DNA of 64,000 bases from Corylus avellana (GCF_901000735.1 NC_081541.1:1550001-1614000), one strand, 5' to 3'. Positions 1 to 10,988 are shown, numbered from the stretch's first letter. A program made the numbers and translations. The notes: generated from the letters alone by a model not told the origin.

Positions 1-249
1 TATATATATTTCAAATTAACAACGAGAATAATAACAAAAATGGGGTTCAACATGAATGCTAAAATGGGGTTCTTAGATCATGCACAACTCCACCTTAAAT
101 ATATATTCAATTCATTTGAAATAAAATCATTTTGTCTAGCCATTTTTATTTTATTTTTTTACATTCTTTCTTCCAAACAGAAATAATTATAGCTTAATTC
201 AATTGAATGGCTATTTTTACTCTGTCCAAAAGCTTAAAAGAAAAGGAAA
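1..249 (-). pseudogene. Inverted copy of a CNGC last intron
   Basis: Read on the minus strand, this stretch matches the last intron of CNGC gene A (about 25682-25945) almost base for base, with only a few differences. Base 1 lies at the intron's 3' end, so the last CNGC exon would be expected just left of the window. The intron's 5' end runs into the N gap at 250. The rest of the gene does not continue on the other side, where retrotransposon sequence begins. This shows an A-like CNGC copy in reverse orientation, or an assembly join of two contigs at the gap. Confidence 0.8.
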
Positions 250-349
250 NNNNNNNNNNNNNNNNNNNNNNNNNNNNNNNNNNNNNNNNNNNNNNNNNNN
301 NNNNNNNNNNNNNNNNNNNNNNNNNNNNNNNNNNNNNNNNNNNNNNNNN
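250..349. other. Assembly gap (100 N)
   Basis: Exactly 100 unknown bases, the usual placeholder for a gap of unknown size. It separates the inverted CNGC intron from a truncated LTR. The missing 5' part of that LTR and a CNGC breakpoint may lie here. Confidence 0.99.
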
Positions 350-913
350 GAGGAGAGAAACCGAGAGTGAGATGGAATTTAAGACAGAGAGCTGAAGAGG
401 AAGAAAGAGAGTTTAGGCGAGAGAGAGAGAGAGAGAAAGTCAGTGAAGGGATTGTTATGGGTATGGACCAACTGCAGCAGAACGGGTTTCAAGTAATTAC
501 CTTTGATGATCCATTCATGTAATCCAATGTAAGTATTCTTACTTACTGAGTATGATATTGATATCCAATAATACGGATTTTTGTGGTTTTATAACTTGTC
601 TAGCATTTTGCTATATATGATTCAACAATGATTTATATTGTCGGAAATCAATTGACTCACTACTTCATAGTTTTTTGTAGTGTTTGCAGGAATGGAAAAT
701 CAAGGTAATTATGCAGTTGTGATTAGAGATTCATATTGAGATGTACAGAGATTCCAAGTTGGTTAAGTTTTGTCTAGAGTTTAGACTGTCGGATAGATCT
801 GTATAAATGCCTTGTACGACATAGCTTTGGGTATTTTGTATAAAGAAAAGTATTTTAACAGTATTTTTTTTGTATTGATAATTACAGTTTTTCCGCTATA
901 TGAGATTGTTACA
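350..913 (+). mobile_element. 5' LTR (partial) of a Ty3/gypsy element
   Basis: This is a direct repeat of 2322-2886, matching over its whole length with few differences, and it ends in GTTACA. It is followed at 917-929 by TGGTATCAGAGCC, the classical primer-binding site for initiator methionine tRNA, which identifies it as the 5' LTR. The first roughly 750 bp expected from the 3' copy are missing into the gap at 250-349. Confidence 0.85.
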
Positions 914-1574
914 AAATGGTATCAGAGCCACCTAGTAACGCCAGGTCATGTGGTATTGAAGCACTGCATGATGAGAAGAAGCCCACATTGAGTGGGTAGT
1001 TTATAGAGATAGTCATGGGTGCTAAGTCCCACATTGCCTAGTTACTAGGTGAAACTGGGCTTTATAATGAATTCTAGGGAAGCTCCAAATTGACTAGTCC
1101 TTTTGGGGTAATAGCGCAGATGTGGCTAGCGCTTTTCCCTGGGATGTTACAAAATGGTATCAAAGCATTACCCAGCCTGAGATGGTGGGAGTGTGCACAA
1201 GCCTATGAGGGTCGCTAGTGGACACACGTTGGTGATGCCAAAAGTGGGTTATATTATAATGGTGTCAGTTCAGACACAATGAAATGTATAAGGGCCAAAA
1301 GTTAAGGGCCGAGAATGAAGAAATTCCCTGAGGATTGCCAACGGTGACACTGGTGCCCAAGAAGAGTGCTTGTAGAATCTCACATCGCCTGGGTATGGAA
1401 TATGTTATGATATTTATTTATGAACAGATTGAATTTAAATTTATTTTTTATAGTAACTTGAGTAAGTTATGGTTCAAGTATGATTTGTTTTTAATTTGGG
1501 TTGCTCAATTTGAAGATAGGTGGTAATTTATGGGCTTTAATTTCGAGGACGAAATTCTAATAAGGAGGGCAGAT
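914..1574 (+). mobile_element. Residual internal region of a gypsy element
   Basis: Only about 660 bp lie between the two LTRs, against several kilobases for a coding element. It holds the primer-binding site (917-929), a foreign repeat segment (about 970-1400, listed separately), and near its end a short open stretch reading FEDEIL (about 1541-1558) directly before the polypurine tract AAGGAGGGCAGAT (1562-1574). That ending is typical of plant chromovirus-type (Tekay/Del) Ty3/gypsy elements. No protease, reverse transcriptase or integrase remains, so this is a deletion derivative that could move only in trans. Confidence 0.75.
970..1400. repeat. Dispersed TRIM-like repeat, also at 56.4-57.1 kb
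   Basis: Bases about 970-1139 are the inverted counterpart of 56431-56617 and 56692-56879; shared landmarks are the CTAAGTCCCACATTGCC block and the GACTAGTC block. Bases about 1145-1400 match 56870-57020 in direct orientation, sharing CCCAGCCTGAGATG, GTGTGCACAAG and TCTCACAT. A second GTTACA plus TGGTATCAAAGC pair (1145-1162) resembles an LTR end with primer-binding site. This suggests one small retroelement inserted in, or recombined with, another. Confidence 0.6.
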
Positions 1575-2886
1575 TGTAGCACCCCAGATTTTTAAAGTCT
1601 TATTTTAGAGATATTAAATTGATGCTATGATTATATTAATATTCATATTAGGTAATAATATTTATTCTTGAGGAATTTATTAGATCTTATGAATATTGAT
1701 TTGAGGTTATTATATCATGATGATGATTTTATATTGATTAATTTATTGGGAGATTTAAGAGATATGATAATTGATGATTGATTGGTATAATTTGGAGTAT
1801 GATTATAATTTTTGGTGACTGATTAATTAAGGACATTAGACAGATTATGATGGGTCAGATTTCGGAAAATCTGTATCCAAATTAGTTCACTTTTCTTCTT
1901 TGTCCATTTTTGACTTCACCAACCCACTTGCCGAACAATGATCCCACTTTTCTTTCTTATTCATATTTTATTCAAACCTAAAGTTTGAGTTCACACCTAA
2001 ACTTCCTTCTTAATCCTTTTTATATTCTTATTTTATATTATTTTTTCTTTTCTTTCTTTTCTCCCCCGACAACTCTCACCAACTCTCACTCATTCTTTCA
2101 TTATCATATTATTTTATTCATTTTATATTATTTCTTTCTTTCTTCTTTCTTTACTTGCCGACAACACTCTCACTCTTTCTTTCTTATTCCTATTTTTTTT
2201 CTTATTATATTATTTCCTTTCTTCTTCTTTCTTCATTCCATCTTACTTTATTTCGTGTATTTAATCATCTCTCCTGCTCAACATATTGTTTCATAATCAT
2301 AGAATACGTGAGTAAGAGAGGAGAGAAACCGAGAGTGAGATGGAATTTAAGACAGAGAGCTGAAGAGGAAGAAAGAGAGTTTAGGCGAGAGAGAGAGAGA
2401 AAGTCAGTGAAGGGATTGTTATGGGTATGGACCAACTGCAGCAGAACGGGTTTCAAGTAATTACCTTTGATGATCCATTCATTTAATCCACTGTAAGTAT
2501 TCTTACTTACTGAGTATGATATTGATATCCAATAATACGGATTTTTGTGGTTTTATAACTTGTCTAGCATTTTGCTATATATATGATTCAACAATGATTT
2601 ATATTGTCGAAAATCAATTGACTCACTACTTCACAGTTTTTTTGTAGTGCTTGCAGGAATGGAAAAATCAAGGTAATTATGCAGTTGTGATTAGAGATTC
2701 ATATTGAGATGTACAGAGATTCCAAGTTGGTTAAGTTTTGTCTAGAGTTTAGACTGTCGGATAGATTTGTATAAATGCCTTGTACGACATAGCTTTGGGT
2801 ATTTTTGTATAAAGAAAAGTATTTTAACAGTATACTTTTGTATTGATAATTACAGTTTTTCCGCTATATGAGATCAGATCGTTACA
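1575..2886 (+). mobile_element. 3' LTR of the Ty3/gypsy derivative
   Basis: A 1312-bp LTR beginning TGTAGCACCCC directly after the polypurine tract and ending GTTACA. The last 565 bp repeat the 5' copy. It contains a long pyrimidine-rich tract (about 2030-2250) and a GA-rich tract (2320-2405). Long open frames here are side effects of that base bias and are not genes. A target-site duplication cannot be tested because the 5' end is lost. Confidence 0.85.
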
Positions 2887-3760
2887 ATATGGGTAAGTTT
2901 CCAGGCTGGAAGTTCCAAAGTACACATGCTATAATTTCTCTCCCTTGGATCTTGCAAGGTCAAGAAGAGAAAGAGAGAAAGATAGTCCTGTTGCTTTCTA
3001 GAAATGAAGATTTGAAAAGTATTTCAGGACATGGCATGTATGTGAGACTTTCAAAATACCCACATCGGATGCTCTCTCTCTTCTGTCATTTACGAAGACT
3101 GCGAAGGAAAGAGAGATATTTAGCCTGAGAAGCATGATCAAGGATAATCTTGCTTCATCAGGACATGATCAACGATAATCTTGCTTCAATGGTTTACTAC
3201 TGAGAGTATAAGGAGTTGGGTTTGTGAATCAAATCGTGAGGCTGCATTTTTCTCTTGAGGATACACTCAACTAGGAGGAAAAGTCGAGCTTTCATTGTAT
3301 GGAAGGCTATTAACAGAAGATTTCAGGCGAAGGGGTATGATCAGAAGGCATGTGTTGCAATGGAGAAAGAGGTGGGAATTTATAGGAAAGATTTCTGGTA
3401 ATGAACGAGCGCGTGGTGCGCGTTGGCATGACAATTCATTCAGTTGCCCACGCATGATATTTGAAGTCGTTGATTGAACAGTGGGTTTGAAAAATGAGCT
3501 CAGTCGAATTTATGACAGGAGACAAGATCCTACTTTCACGGGATCTTTTGACAAAATTTCCATCGCGGCCCGAGGTCGCCTAACGCTTTGTTGTTTACTG
3601 TTTATTTCACCTGAAGTGAAAAATTCCTTTAAAGCCACTCGTCTGCTACTTCCAGAAACTTCAAAAAATCTCTTCAGTTCCTAACGCTTAGTCTCTTCTC
3701 AGTACTTCATCTCTCCCAATTTCTTCATATTCTCAACTATTTTTCCTTACTCTCCTAAAT
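2887..3760 (+). other. Upstream region and probable 5' UTR of the 3761 gene
   Basis: No conserved coding frame was found. The last roughly 90 bp (3670-3760) are CT-rich with few ATGs, as in plant leaders. The segment about 3400-3500 contains GCGC-type palindromes. I recognise no repeat family here. Confidence 0.3.
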
Positions 3761-4423
3761 ATGGGAGCATCATCATCATCCGTTAACAACTTCGATTTGA
3801 ATGTTGCTCCTGCAGCACAACCCATTGTTATGCCTGACGTGCAACCGGATGTGCCTGTTGTTCCCCCTGAAGTGTCTGCTATTCATCCCGTCGTACCTGT
3901 TACACACCCTAATGAACCTGCTGCATATCCTAACGTATGGCAGCCAACTTTTGTCTTTGACAATCGCCCTATCACTATTCACGATTCTGTCATGCTCCAT
4001 GATTCTACTGCTGTAGCAGTGGCCAAAGGTTTCGTAATTCCACGGGATCAAACGTTCTTAGCTGATAGGTCGGATACTGATGCTATTAATAACTCATTGG
4101 CATTCAGTATCCAAGGTGCTGCTTCAGTTTCTGACATGGCACAACGTTTGAGTGCCAGAAATGTTGAGCTGAAAGTCTCAAGAAACCAAATCTGGGTCTT
4201 ACAGCGACTGCTCAAATACTACAAACGAAAACACGTGGATTTGAAGCAGGAGAATACTCAGCTGAAAAAGATGATGTTATCTTACGCAGAATACTTGGGA
4301 CCAAAGATGCTAGAAATGGAGAAGAATACCGAACGTCTCCAGCGACAGCACGAAAAACTCCGGGTCGATGTTCAGGGGTGTTGCAAGTCTCTCCGCACAC
4401 GCTCTAGTCAGGTACCTCATTAG
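3761..4423 (+). CDS. Unrecognised 220-aa protein: EAR-like N-terminus and coiled coil
   Basis: I do not recognise this protein. It starts with a serine run and FDLNVAP. Residues 12-17 (DLNVAP) fit the plant EAR repression consensus DLNxxP. Residues 17-63 are rich in proline and valine, and residues about 128-204 form a long charged helix likely to be a coiled coil, ending near two cysteines (207-208). The ATG follows a CT-rich leader with no earlier in-frame ATG. A possible splice donor (CAG/GTACCT) at 4412 and an acceptor at 4498 would change only the last residues, because a stop follows at once. It stands alone among transposons, so it may be a transposon-carried or captured ORF rather than a host regulator. 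Whether it is expressed is unknown. Confidence 0.5.
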   Translation: MGASSSSVNNFDLNVAPAAQPIVMPDVQPDVPVVPPEVSAIHPVVPVTHPNEPAAYPNVWQPTFVFDNRPITIHDSVMLHDSTAVAVAKGFVIPRDQTFLADRSDTDAINNSLAFSIQGAASVSDMAQRLSARNVELKVSRNQIWVLQRLLKYYKRKHVDLKQENTQLKKMMLSYAEYLGPKMLEMEKNTERLQRQHEKLRVDVQGCCKSLRTRSSQVPH

Positions 4424-4579
4424 AAATAAATATTCTCTTTGATAATTCAATTATATAAATATATACGATTCTGCTCATACTAGGTTTTCTCTATGCAGAA
4501 ATAATCTTCCTGGAGCAGCTCTGAGGAATCATCTGCTCATCATTACCACGTGTCTCTTTATGCAACAAATTCTCTTCTT

Positions 4580-4610
<31 letters not shown>

Positions 4611-5760
4611 GATGGACACTGGTATGTAATAATATAAGGAGCTTGTTCTCCAAACATTTCTTTTCGTAATCATTCAGTACTCATTTAATATTCATTATGA
4701 AATCATTCTGTCATTGTAATAACTTCCTTTAAACAAACAATCTGTTTAGCAAGTTAATCACTCAATAAAACATCTAAGTATGCACCATCACATGTTATCA
4801 ACCTCTAAAATACTTTAATATCATTGAACATATATCTTATAAGAGAAATTTAGATCATGTCACTATATTATATCACTGTATCATATTGTCTTTCAACTCT
4901 TACCTTTATGCTTCAATTTACCTCAAGAATAATAATCCATTATCTTTACTTAGTAAAAGAAAATTATATCAAAAGCTTTGGCATGTAACTAAAATTTCTC
5001 ATAATTTCATATCCACTAATGCCTCAAAATTTAAATATTATCCACAACCTAGGAGCATCAATTCATCCTCAAAACTTTAAGCATCACTTCAATATAATTT
5101 ACCTCAATTACAGAAAACCTAGCACCTCAAATTCTAAGAATCACCTCAAAGATTTCATGAATTGTACCTTAAAGTCATCACAATCATTTGAAAATATCAA
5201 AATCCTTAAACCACAACTTTATATCTCAAAATATCTTATAGATTCTAGGGTATACCTTATTTGCATTTATCCCTGCAATACTTAGGCATTCACTTCATGC
5301 CACTACGTAATTCTTATTCATCAATCCATATATTATAACATCAATCATAGTATCATTATTGTCATCGACCAAACCTTAGCCATTACCAAAAACTCATATA
5401 AACTCTTATATCATTAATTCAGTTCAAGAATCATTTCACAACCGACATCCATAAGACCATTCATTACCAAATCACTTACACAATTTGTCTCACAACCTAA
5501 ATCCATAAAACCATTTTGTCACCAAATTAATTTCACAAATTAGCTCGCAACCCAAATCTATAAAATCATCATACGATTTTTAAATCATGATCAATAATCT
5601 TTTCTAAATCCTCGAGACACCTTAAAATATACCCTTATCAATCGATACTCTAGAAAACTGCCGCAAATCCAAATAGGCAGATACTATAGATCACAACCTA
5701 TCTATAAAATAAAATTCATCTCCGTCATTAACATGATCACAATAATAAAATCCTCCAAAT
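4424..5760. other. AT-rich region without a recognisable gene
   Basis: Contains a poly-T run (about 4581-4610) and long AT-rich stretches with many CTCAA/ATCA words. The open frames are short and of skewed composition. The part nearest 5966 may be internal sequence of the minus-strand LTR element described next, because that element's primer-binding site points this way. I see nothing else. Confidence 0.4.
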
Positions 5761-5777
5761 TAATCACACTAAGATGA

Positions 5778-5808
<31 letters not shown>

Positions 5809-5905
5809 AAATTAACCATTAGAAAAATGCTCATGCATCATTTATTAGAGACCACACAACAATGCACACTCTACTTGGCCGGAATGTGGCTTCTCATTAA
5901 CCCCC

Positions 5906-5937
<32 letters not shown>

Positions 5938-5966
5938 GAAAAGTCTGCCAGAACCTTATAACCTTT

Positions 5967-5978
5967 GCTCTGATACCA
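5967..5978 (-). other. Primer-binding site, minus-strand retroelement
   Basis: The minus strand reads TGGTATCAGAGC four bases after the LTR end TGTTACA. This is the initiator-tRNA primer site found directly inside a 5' LTR. It shows that the LTR at 5983-7937 is a 5' LTR on the minus strand and that internal sequence lay at lower coordinates. Confidence 0.75.
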
Positions 5979-5982
5979 AAAT

Positions 5983-7937
5983 TGTAACATCCCCAGCCCG
6001 TTAAGGCTGAGTTTGCCACTTTTCTTCTTTTTCAACAAAAGTTCTTGCAAAGATCTATAAGGTCTATCAGAGTACTTGATTTTAAAGGATACGAAAAATG
6101 TATAAAACATTATTCAAGAGATTTTATTACAAGCGAAATTAGAAAACATTAAACTTTAGTTGCGGAATATCATATCATTACAATAACTTATATGAAAAGA
6201 CTTTGAAAATTAATAATTATTCCCACCCCATTCCGGCCTCCTATTCCAGCATCCTTTCTACCTGAAAACAAGAAATAAAACTGAATGAGCCCAAAGGGGG
6301 CCCAGCAAGTAAAATCCACAACCATAAATAGTTTTACTCCTTGTTCTCAGTTTTGAAAATCATTTTCGCAAATAAATATAATTCTAGCCATAATAATATC
6401 TGTATGTACGGTTGCATCTCCCGTAACATATACATACTATTACATCTAGTAATAGATCATCGTTGTAAATCATCTTTATAAATCATCATCATAATGCATC
6501 ATTATAAATAATCTTTGTAAATCATCTTAGTATATCTTCGTTGAAAATATAGTATCATTTTCTCATAATAAGGCCCATGTACACTATTACCCCTGTGCAC
6601 GAGGGTTGCGGGTCCTTGTGACCATGGCACTGAACTGTGGCCACAGCCATGCCCGACCGTCAATTAACTCTTTCTTGGTGCACTCAACGGTCTAGTTGAT
6701 GGAATACCACCTTCTGGCATAGCCTCCTTCAGTGGTTTCGCCTCCATCCGAGTATCGGTACCGAACTCTCATCTTATCTTATCTTGGGGCCAAAAATACT
6801 CTCCTCCATACATGTGCCCTCATTTCATAAACATTTATCTCATCTCTTGTACTTTTCTTTGTACTTCTTTTGATGCATCTTAGGGCAACATGTAGGAGGG
6901 TTTATCATCATTTTTCTTTCTTATAATCATCATCATTTCTCAACTTTCTTTTCTTAAAATAGAAACTTTTCCAAATATAAACTTGTTGTGCTTAAAAAGC
7001 ATTTAAAGAAATATAAACTTTCTAAATAATTCTTTTAGAAATCCTTCATGCATGCAACATAACTTCATAATACATAAATAAAATAATCATTTACAATTTA
7101 CTAAAGAATGAATAAATAGCATGACATGAAGTAACTTTAGAAGGGGTAGTGAATTTACTTACCTCTAGACTGAAGCTAAAAGTGGTATGAAGGAATCCAG
7201 TTGCTCCAATATGACTAACACCACTAGTATATCTTTTGAAACTACTTTCTAAAGTCCGCTATCTCTTGTGTTCTTTCTTTCTTGTAGCGCTTGGTCTCGC
7301 CCTTTCTCTCTCTGTTCTGAGTAAACACTCTTAGAAAGAAGAAAGACCGAGTAAAAAGCGGAAGAAGGAAGAATATATGCAAGAGATGGGAGAGGAGATG
7401 AGTGGTGAAAATTCTGAAGGAGAAGAGCTCTATTTATAGGAGAAAATCAAACACTATTCTACCGTCAATTTACAATTATACCCTCATTTTACTATTTCAC
7501 CAACCCTATACTATTTCACCAACCCTATACTATTCTACCTTCAATTTACAATTATACCCTCATTCTATCTTCAATTTACAATTATACCCTCATTCTATCT
7601 TCAATTTACAATTATACCCTCATCTACCAACCCTATACTATTTCACCAACCCCAAACACTATTCTACCTTCAATTTACAATTATACCCTCATTCTATCTT
7701 CAATTTACAATTATACCCTCATTTTACTATTTCACCAACCCTATACTATTCTACCTTCTTATTCTACCATCCTTATACCTACCATTTACTATCCTATTAT
7801 TTCACCAATTACCATTCTCTAATTACCACTCTCATAAATTTCCCAAGAATTAAAATCCTTAGCTACAATGGATATTAAAATAACATCATTATCAAAATAA
7901 TCTATTTAAATAGCTTTGAAAATTCTGGGACACTACA
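5983..7937 (-). mobile_element. Long LTR (1955 bp), minus strand
   Basis: Read on the minus strand it starts TGTAGTGTCCCAG (7937) and ends GGGGATGTTACA (5983), the TG...CA ends of an LTR. The primer-binding site lies beyond its 3' end. Length and termini fit plant Ty3/gypsy LTRs. It contains the minisatellite at 7464-7760. The partner LTR and polyprotein are not in the window, so the element is truncated at lower coordinates. Confidence 0.7.
7464..7760. repeat. Minisatellite, about 30-bp unit
   Basis: At least six copies of a unit with core TTCAATTTACAATTATACCC, each followed by TCATTCTATC or a variant, alternate with a second motif around CACCAACCCTATACTATT. It lies inside the minus-strand LTR. 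The open frame across it reads the same short peptide again and again and is not a gene. Confidence 0.85.
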
Positions 7938-8493
7938 GAGAATACAAGCACAACAGAACAGGAAAACACCACAGACATAAACAAGCCTAAAAGCAGAACT
8001 GGGAAACAAAGAAACAAAATCAAAGAACAAAAGCAAAGAAGCACAATCAGGGAAAAACGATAACAAACACAGCCGAATCAACGGAACCCCTGCAAAATGT
8101 GGGATGGGCATGGCGGAATTGGAAAGCAAGAAGGTGGGTAGGCGTTGGGGGAAGCCTGGCGGAGGAAGAAGGATCAGGCGAAGGCAAGCCGATCCAGTGC
8201 CCAACCCATTCCAACCCAAATAGGGAGCGCTGCAGATGGAGATGACAGGGAAGAGAGCGGCCAAGGGAACGGCAATACAAAAGGCAAAAACAGAGATAAA
8301 GTAGAGGGGAAAGGAGAGATAGGGAGAGGGAAGAGAGGGGCACCGGGGCTAGGGACATCAAGTAACATACTAGCACCCGGAGCGGAGAGGAGAGGGGAGG
8401 AGGGATACAGGCAATGGCCATCCCTCCTCCCCTGCGGCTGCGGCGCTCTAGAGGGGGGCTTAGGGTTTCACGGCTCTAGAGGGGGGCATTAGG
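7938..8493 (-). mobile_element. GC-rich segment, possible LINE 5' end
   Basis: Much richer in G and C than its surroundings. On the minus strand it is CT-rich and begins with two tandem copies of a CCCCCCTCTAGAG...GTGAAACCCTAAG motif (about 8445-8487), the type of 5' leader often seen in plant LINEs. No reverse-transcriptase frame follows, because the LTR at 7937 interrupts it. Open frames on both strands here are low-complexity and overlap each other, so I do not call a gene. Confidence 0.3.
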
Positions 8494-8498
8494 ATAAT

Positions 8499-9709
8499 AT
8501 TGGAATAAAGAAAATGACTACTTAAGATTATCGCTACATAATAACTGTTGAGTTCTATCTCAACTATGGACTCCCAATACAACTCAAATAAGAAGAGCTA
8601 GTTCAAGCCTACTTCTACAATCAAAGCCTATAAATAGGCCCCTACACAAGATACCAGAGGGGGATGAAATATTCTCCCAGATCTTGAATAATATACTATC
8701 TTCTCATATTATCTCTCAGAGCTCAATTAGTTCCTTTGATAGGGGTGTCAAAAATTACCGAAAAACCGGAACCGGAACCAGGAAACCGAGGACCCGGTTT
8801 TGGTTCCGGTTTGAAAAATCCAAAAACCGGGTACCCCGGTTCCGGAACCCGATTTTTACCAGGAATACCAAAACCGGGTTATATTTTATTAAATAATATT
8901 TATATATATTAATATTTTTTAATTTTTTTACGCTTAGGTTTACGTCTCCCGTCTCAAGTTCTCACTTCTCCCCTAAGTCCCTTTCATCTTCTTTTCTCAC
9001 ATAACGCCTCAAGCCCCTCCTCTTCTCCATTTTCTCCTCTAGTCCTCTTCTTCATTTCACTTCTACATTTTTACTTTTTATTGTTTTAATGTTTTCTTTA
9101 TGTACCTAATTTAAAATGATTTTTAGGGTATTTTAAAAAAATTGAATTTTTATTTTTAAGGCCCATATAGGCAAAAATATTGATCTTTTAGGATTTTTGG
9201 GCTTTTTTAGGTTTATTTTTTCATTATTTGGAATAATCACAATAAAGCCTTTTAAATTTAGACAAAAAGACTAATAGATTTTTTTTTAAAAAAAAATGAG
9301 CTAACTTATGAAAAAAATGGGCTTATTTTAGGCCAAATACCTAAAATATGCCCAAAAACTAATTTTCTTCAAAAACCGGTTACCAGACCGGGTAAAATCG
9401 AAATCGATCGGTAACCGGGACCCCTGTTAACCGGGGTCCCGATTCCGGTTCCGGTTTTGGCCAAAAACCGAAAAATCGGACTAGGTTGACACTCTTATCC
9501 TTTGAGCGTATTGAATTATTGTGCGCCGAAGTACAATATTTCTCTTAGAAACTTTTTGACTTTAGCATTAGAGTGTCTCCGGTTCCCCGGGGACGCCTTT
9601 TGACAATAATGGACAATATTGCTTTTTTATAGTGATTTGGAGTGTTGGACGACGACGTATTGAAGACCCCAAAAAAGGCGCATCCATTGTGTTAAAAACT
9701 GTTCTAACA
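8499..9709 (+). mobile_element. 5' LTR of a decayed Ty3/gypsy element, split by a hAT
   Basis: The parts 8499-8739 and 9498-9709 together match the 3' LTR at 13466-14018. Shared blocks include the CCTATAAATAGGCCCCTAC promoter-like block and the GACGACGTATTGAAGACCCC block. The element is flanked by ATAAT on both sides (8494-8498 and 14019-14023), a 5-bp target duplication. A TTTGGTGCTATCTGTG primer-binding-like sequence follows at 9711. A 758-bp hAT element interrupts this copy but not the 3' copy. Confidence 0.85.
8740..9497. mobile_element. Non-autonomous hAT transposon in an LTR
   Basis: It is flanked by an exact 8-bp duplication TCCTTTGA (8732-8739 and 9498-9505) and bounded by imperfect terminal inverted repeats TAGGGGTGTCAA and TAAGAGTGTCAA. 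Both features define the hAT superfamily. Inside each end are many AACCGG/CCGGTT words, typical subterminal repeats. No transposase frame is present. The uninterrupted LTR partner at 13466-14018 provides the empty site, so the insertion is certain and younger than the gypsy element. Confidence 0.92.
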
Positions 9710-9772
9710 GTTTGGTGCTATCTGTGAAAACGATTAGTTCGTTTATCATAAAAAAATTTTAAAAAAATCATC

Positions 9773-9925
9773 ATGGTGCGAGCACGCATTCCGGTGACAA
9801 CCAACCGGAAGGATTCGCTGATCTGCTTTGTCCATAGCAGATCTGCCTCCCACGTTCACAATCAAGTGGAGCCTCACGTTCAACTCTCGCCAGAGATCCA
9901 AGTGACCAGCCCAAGCCATCACTGA
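9773..9925 (+). pseudogene. Remnant start of a gypsy gag
   Basis: A 50-codon frame begins about 60 bp inside the 5' LTR, the usual place for gag, with an arginine-rich start and the sequence MVRARIPVTTN. It ends at TGA and is followed by insertions. There is no capsid or zinc-knuckle motif. I infer gag from position alone. Confidence 0.4.
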
Positions 9926-10134
9926 CCCGCACGGTCAGCCGGAGAAAGCCAAGCAGACGCATCCCCGTGAATGTCCTGGGCCGCCAAGCACGCAATATAG
10001 CTGATTAGCACTACTGGTGACCGCCGATCTCCAAACCAGACCGCCAAAGCTCCAACCCGCAGCTCTCTGCACTGCTGAAGACCCAAAGCTCACGTCGCCA
10101 ACCAACCAGACTGTCGTAGACCCAACGCCAGCGC

Positions 10135-10384
10135 AATTTTTTTTCAATTCGACCAATTTCATCCAAAAATTTACATATTGCCAATAATTTATTTATTTTT
10201 TAATTTTTTATAAAAAAAAATTTTAAAAAAAAATATTCGGGGTGGCTACGCCATCTGGCCAATTTTGCAACCCTCTTTTTTTTTTTCTTTTTTTTTTAAA
10301 AAAAATAAAAAATAAAAAAGTAAAAGAAATTAGGGGCAATATGGGAATTTTTGGATGAAATTGGTCGAATTGAAAAAAAAAATT
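10135..10384. repeat. Fold-back MITE in the gypsy internal region
   Basis: The left arm (10135-10182) and right arm (10334-10384) are inverted copies over about 45 bp; both carry TTTTTCAATTCGACCAATTT in inverse orientation. The middle is AT-rich with GGGGTGGCTACGCC. The total of about 250 bp and lack of coding sequence fit a MITE. The superfamily is not clear. Confidence 0.7.
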
Positions 10385-10526
10385 ACAAGTTTGGGGTGGT
10401 GCACAGCAAAAATTGAAACATTAGTAGTCGAATTAAAAATCGCCTCAAACTTTAGGGGAGTAAAGTGTAATTTTCCAAAAGAAAAAGAAAGAAGAAAGGG
10501 TGTTTGGCAACAGGCTTTTCTTATTC

Positions 10527-10661
10527 AGTTTATATTCCTATTCTGGTTTAGGAATAGGTTATCCTAATTTAAGTTTATATTCCAATTTTGGTTTAGGAAT
10601 AGGTTTTCCTGGTTTAAGCTTATATTCCTATTCTAGTTTAGGAATAGGCTATTCTGGTTTA
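10527..10661. repeat. Three-copy 45-bp tandem repeat
   Basis: Three units of 45 bp, each with TATATTCC and GTTTAGGAATAGG. Because 45 is divisible by three, the frame stays open and reads a 15-residue motif (like SLYSYSGLGIGYPNL) three times. The flanks (GTGTTTGGCAACAGG and GAATAAGGTGATTC) resemble a MITE, so I treat it as repeat DNA and not as a gene. Confidence 0.7.
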
Positions 10662-10988
10662 AATTCCAAATTTAGTTTTGATTGGTTATGAGAATAAGGT
10701 GATTCTTATTCCAAATTATTACATTCCGAGGATACTTTAACCCGGATAAGAAGAAAAAAAGAAAAGTTTCATCATAGTGGCTATAACATAATCGGGAATT
10801 GTGACAAACTGGTAGGGAAAGTCACAAGCAGGATTAGCCAAACATGTTGGTTCATTGGCCCAGCCTAATCCAAAACCGGTCACCACGCCAGCCAAGTTGA
10901 CTCGATAGATCCAGTTATTAGCATCAACCCTGTAAATCCCATAAATCAGCAGGGACCGGTCCAGCACGGAGCACCGGCAAACCAAGTT

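Noticed and set aside
1985..2460. Overlapping open frames of about 100 codons
   Set aside because: They lie in the pyrimidine- and GA-rich parts of the 3' LTR, overlap on both strands, and are low-complexity.
7402..7878. 158-codon open frame
   Set aside because: It is a minisatellite read in frame; the same peptide is repeated and there is no domain.
7902..8492. Several open frames of 100-124 codons on both strands
   Set aside because: They overlap each other in a GC-rich, CT-biased stretch. Composition explains them, and none has a recognisable motif.
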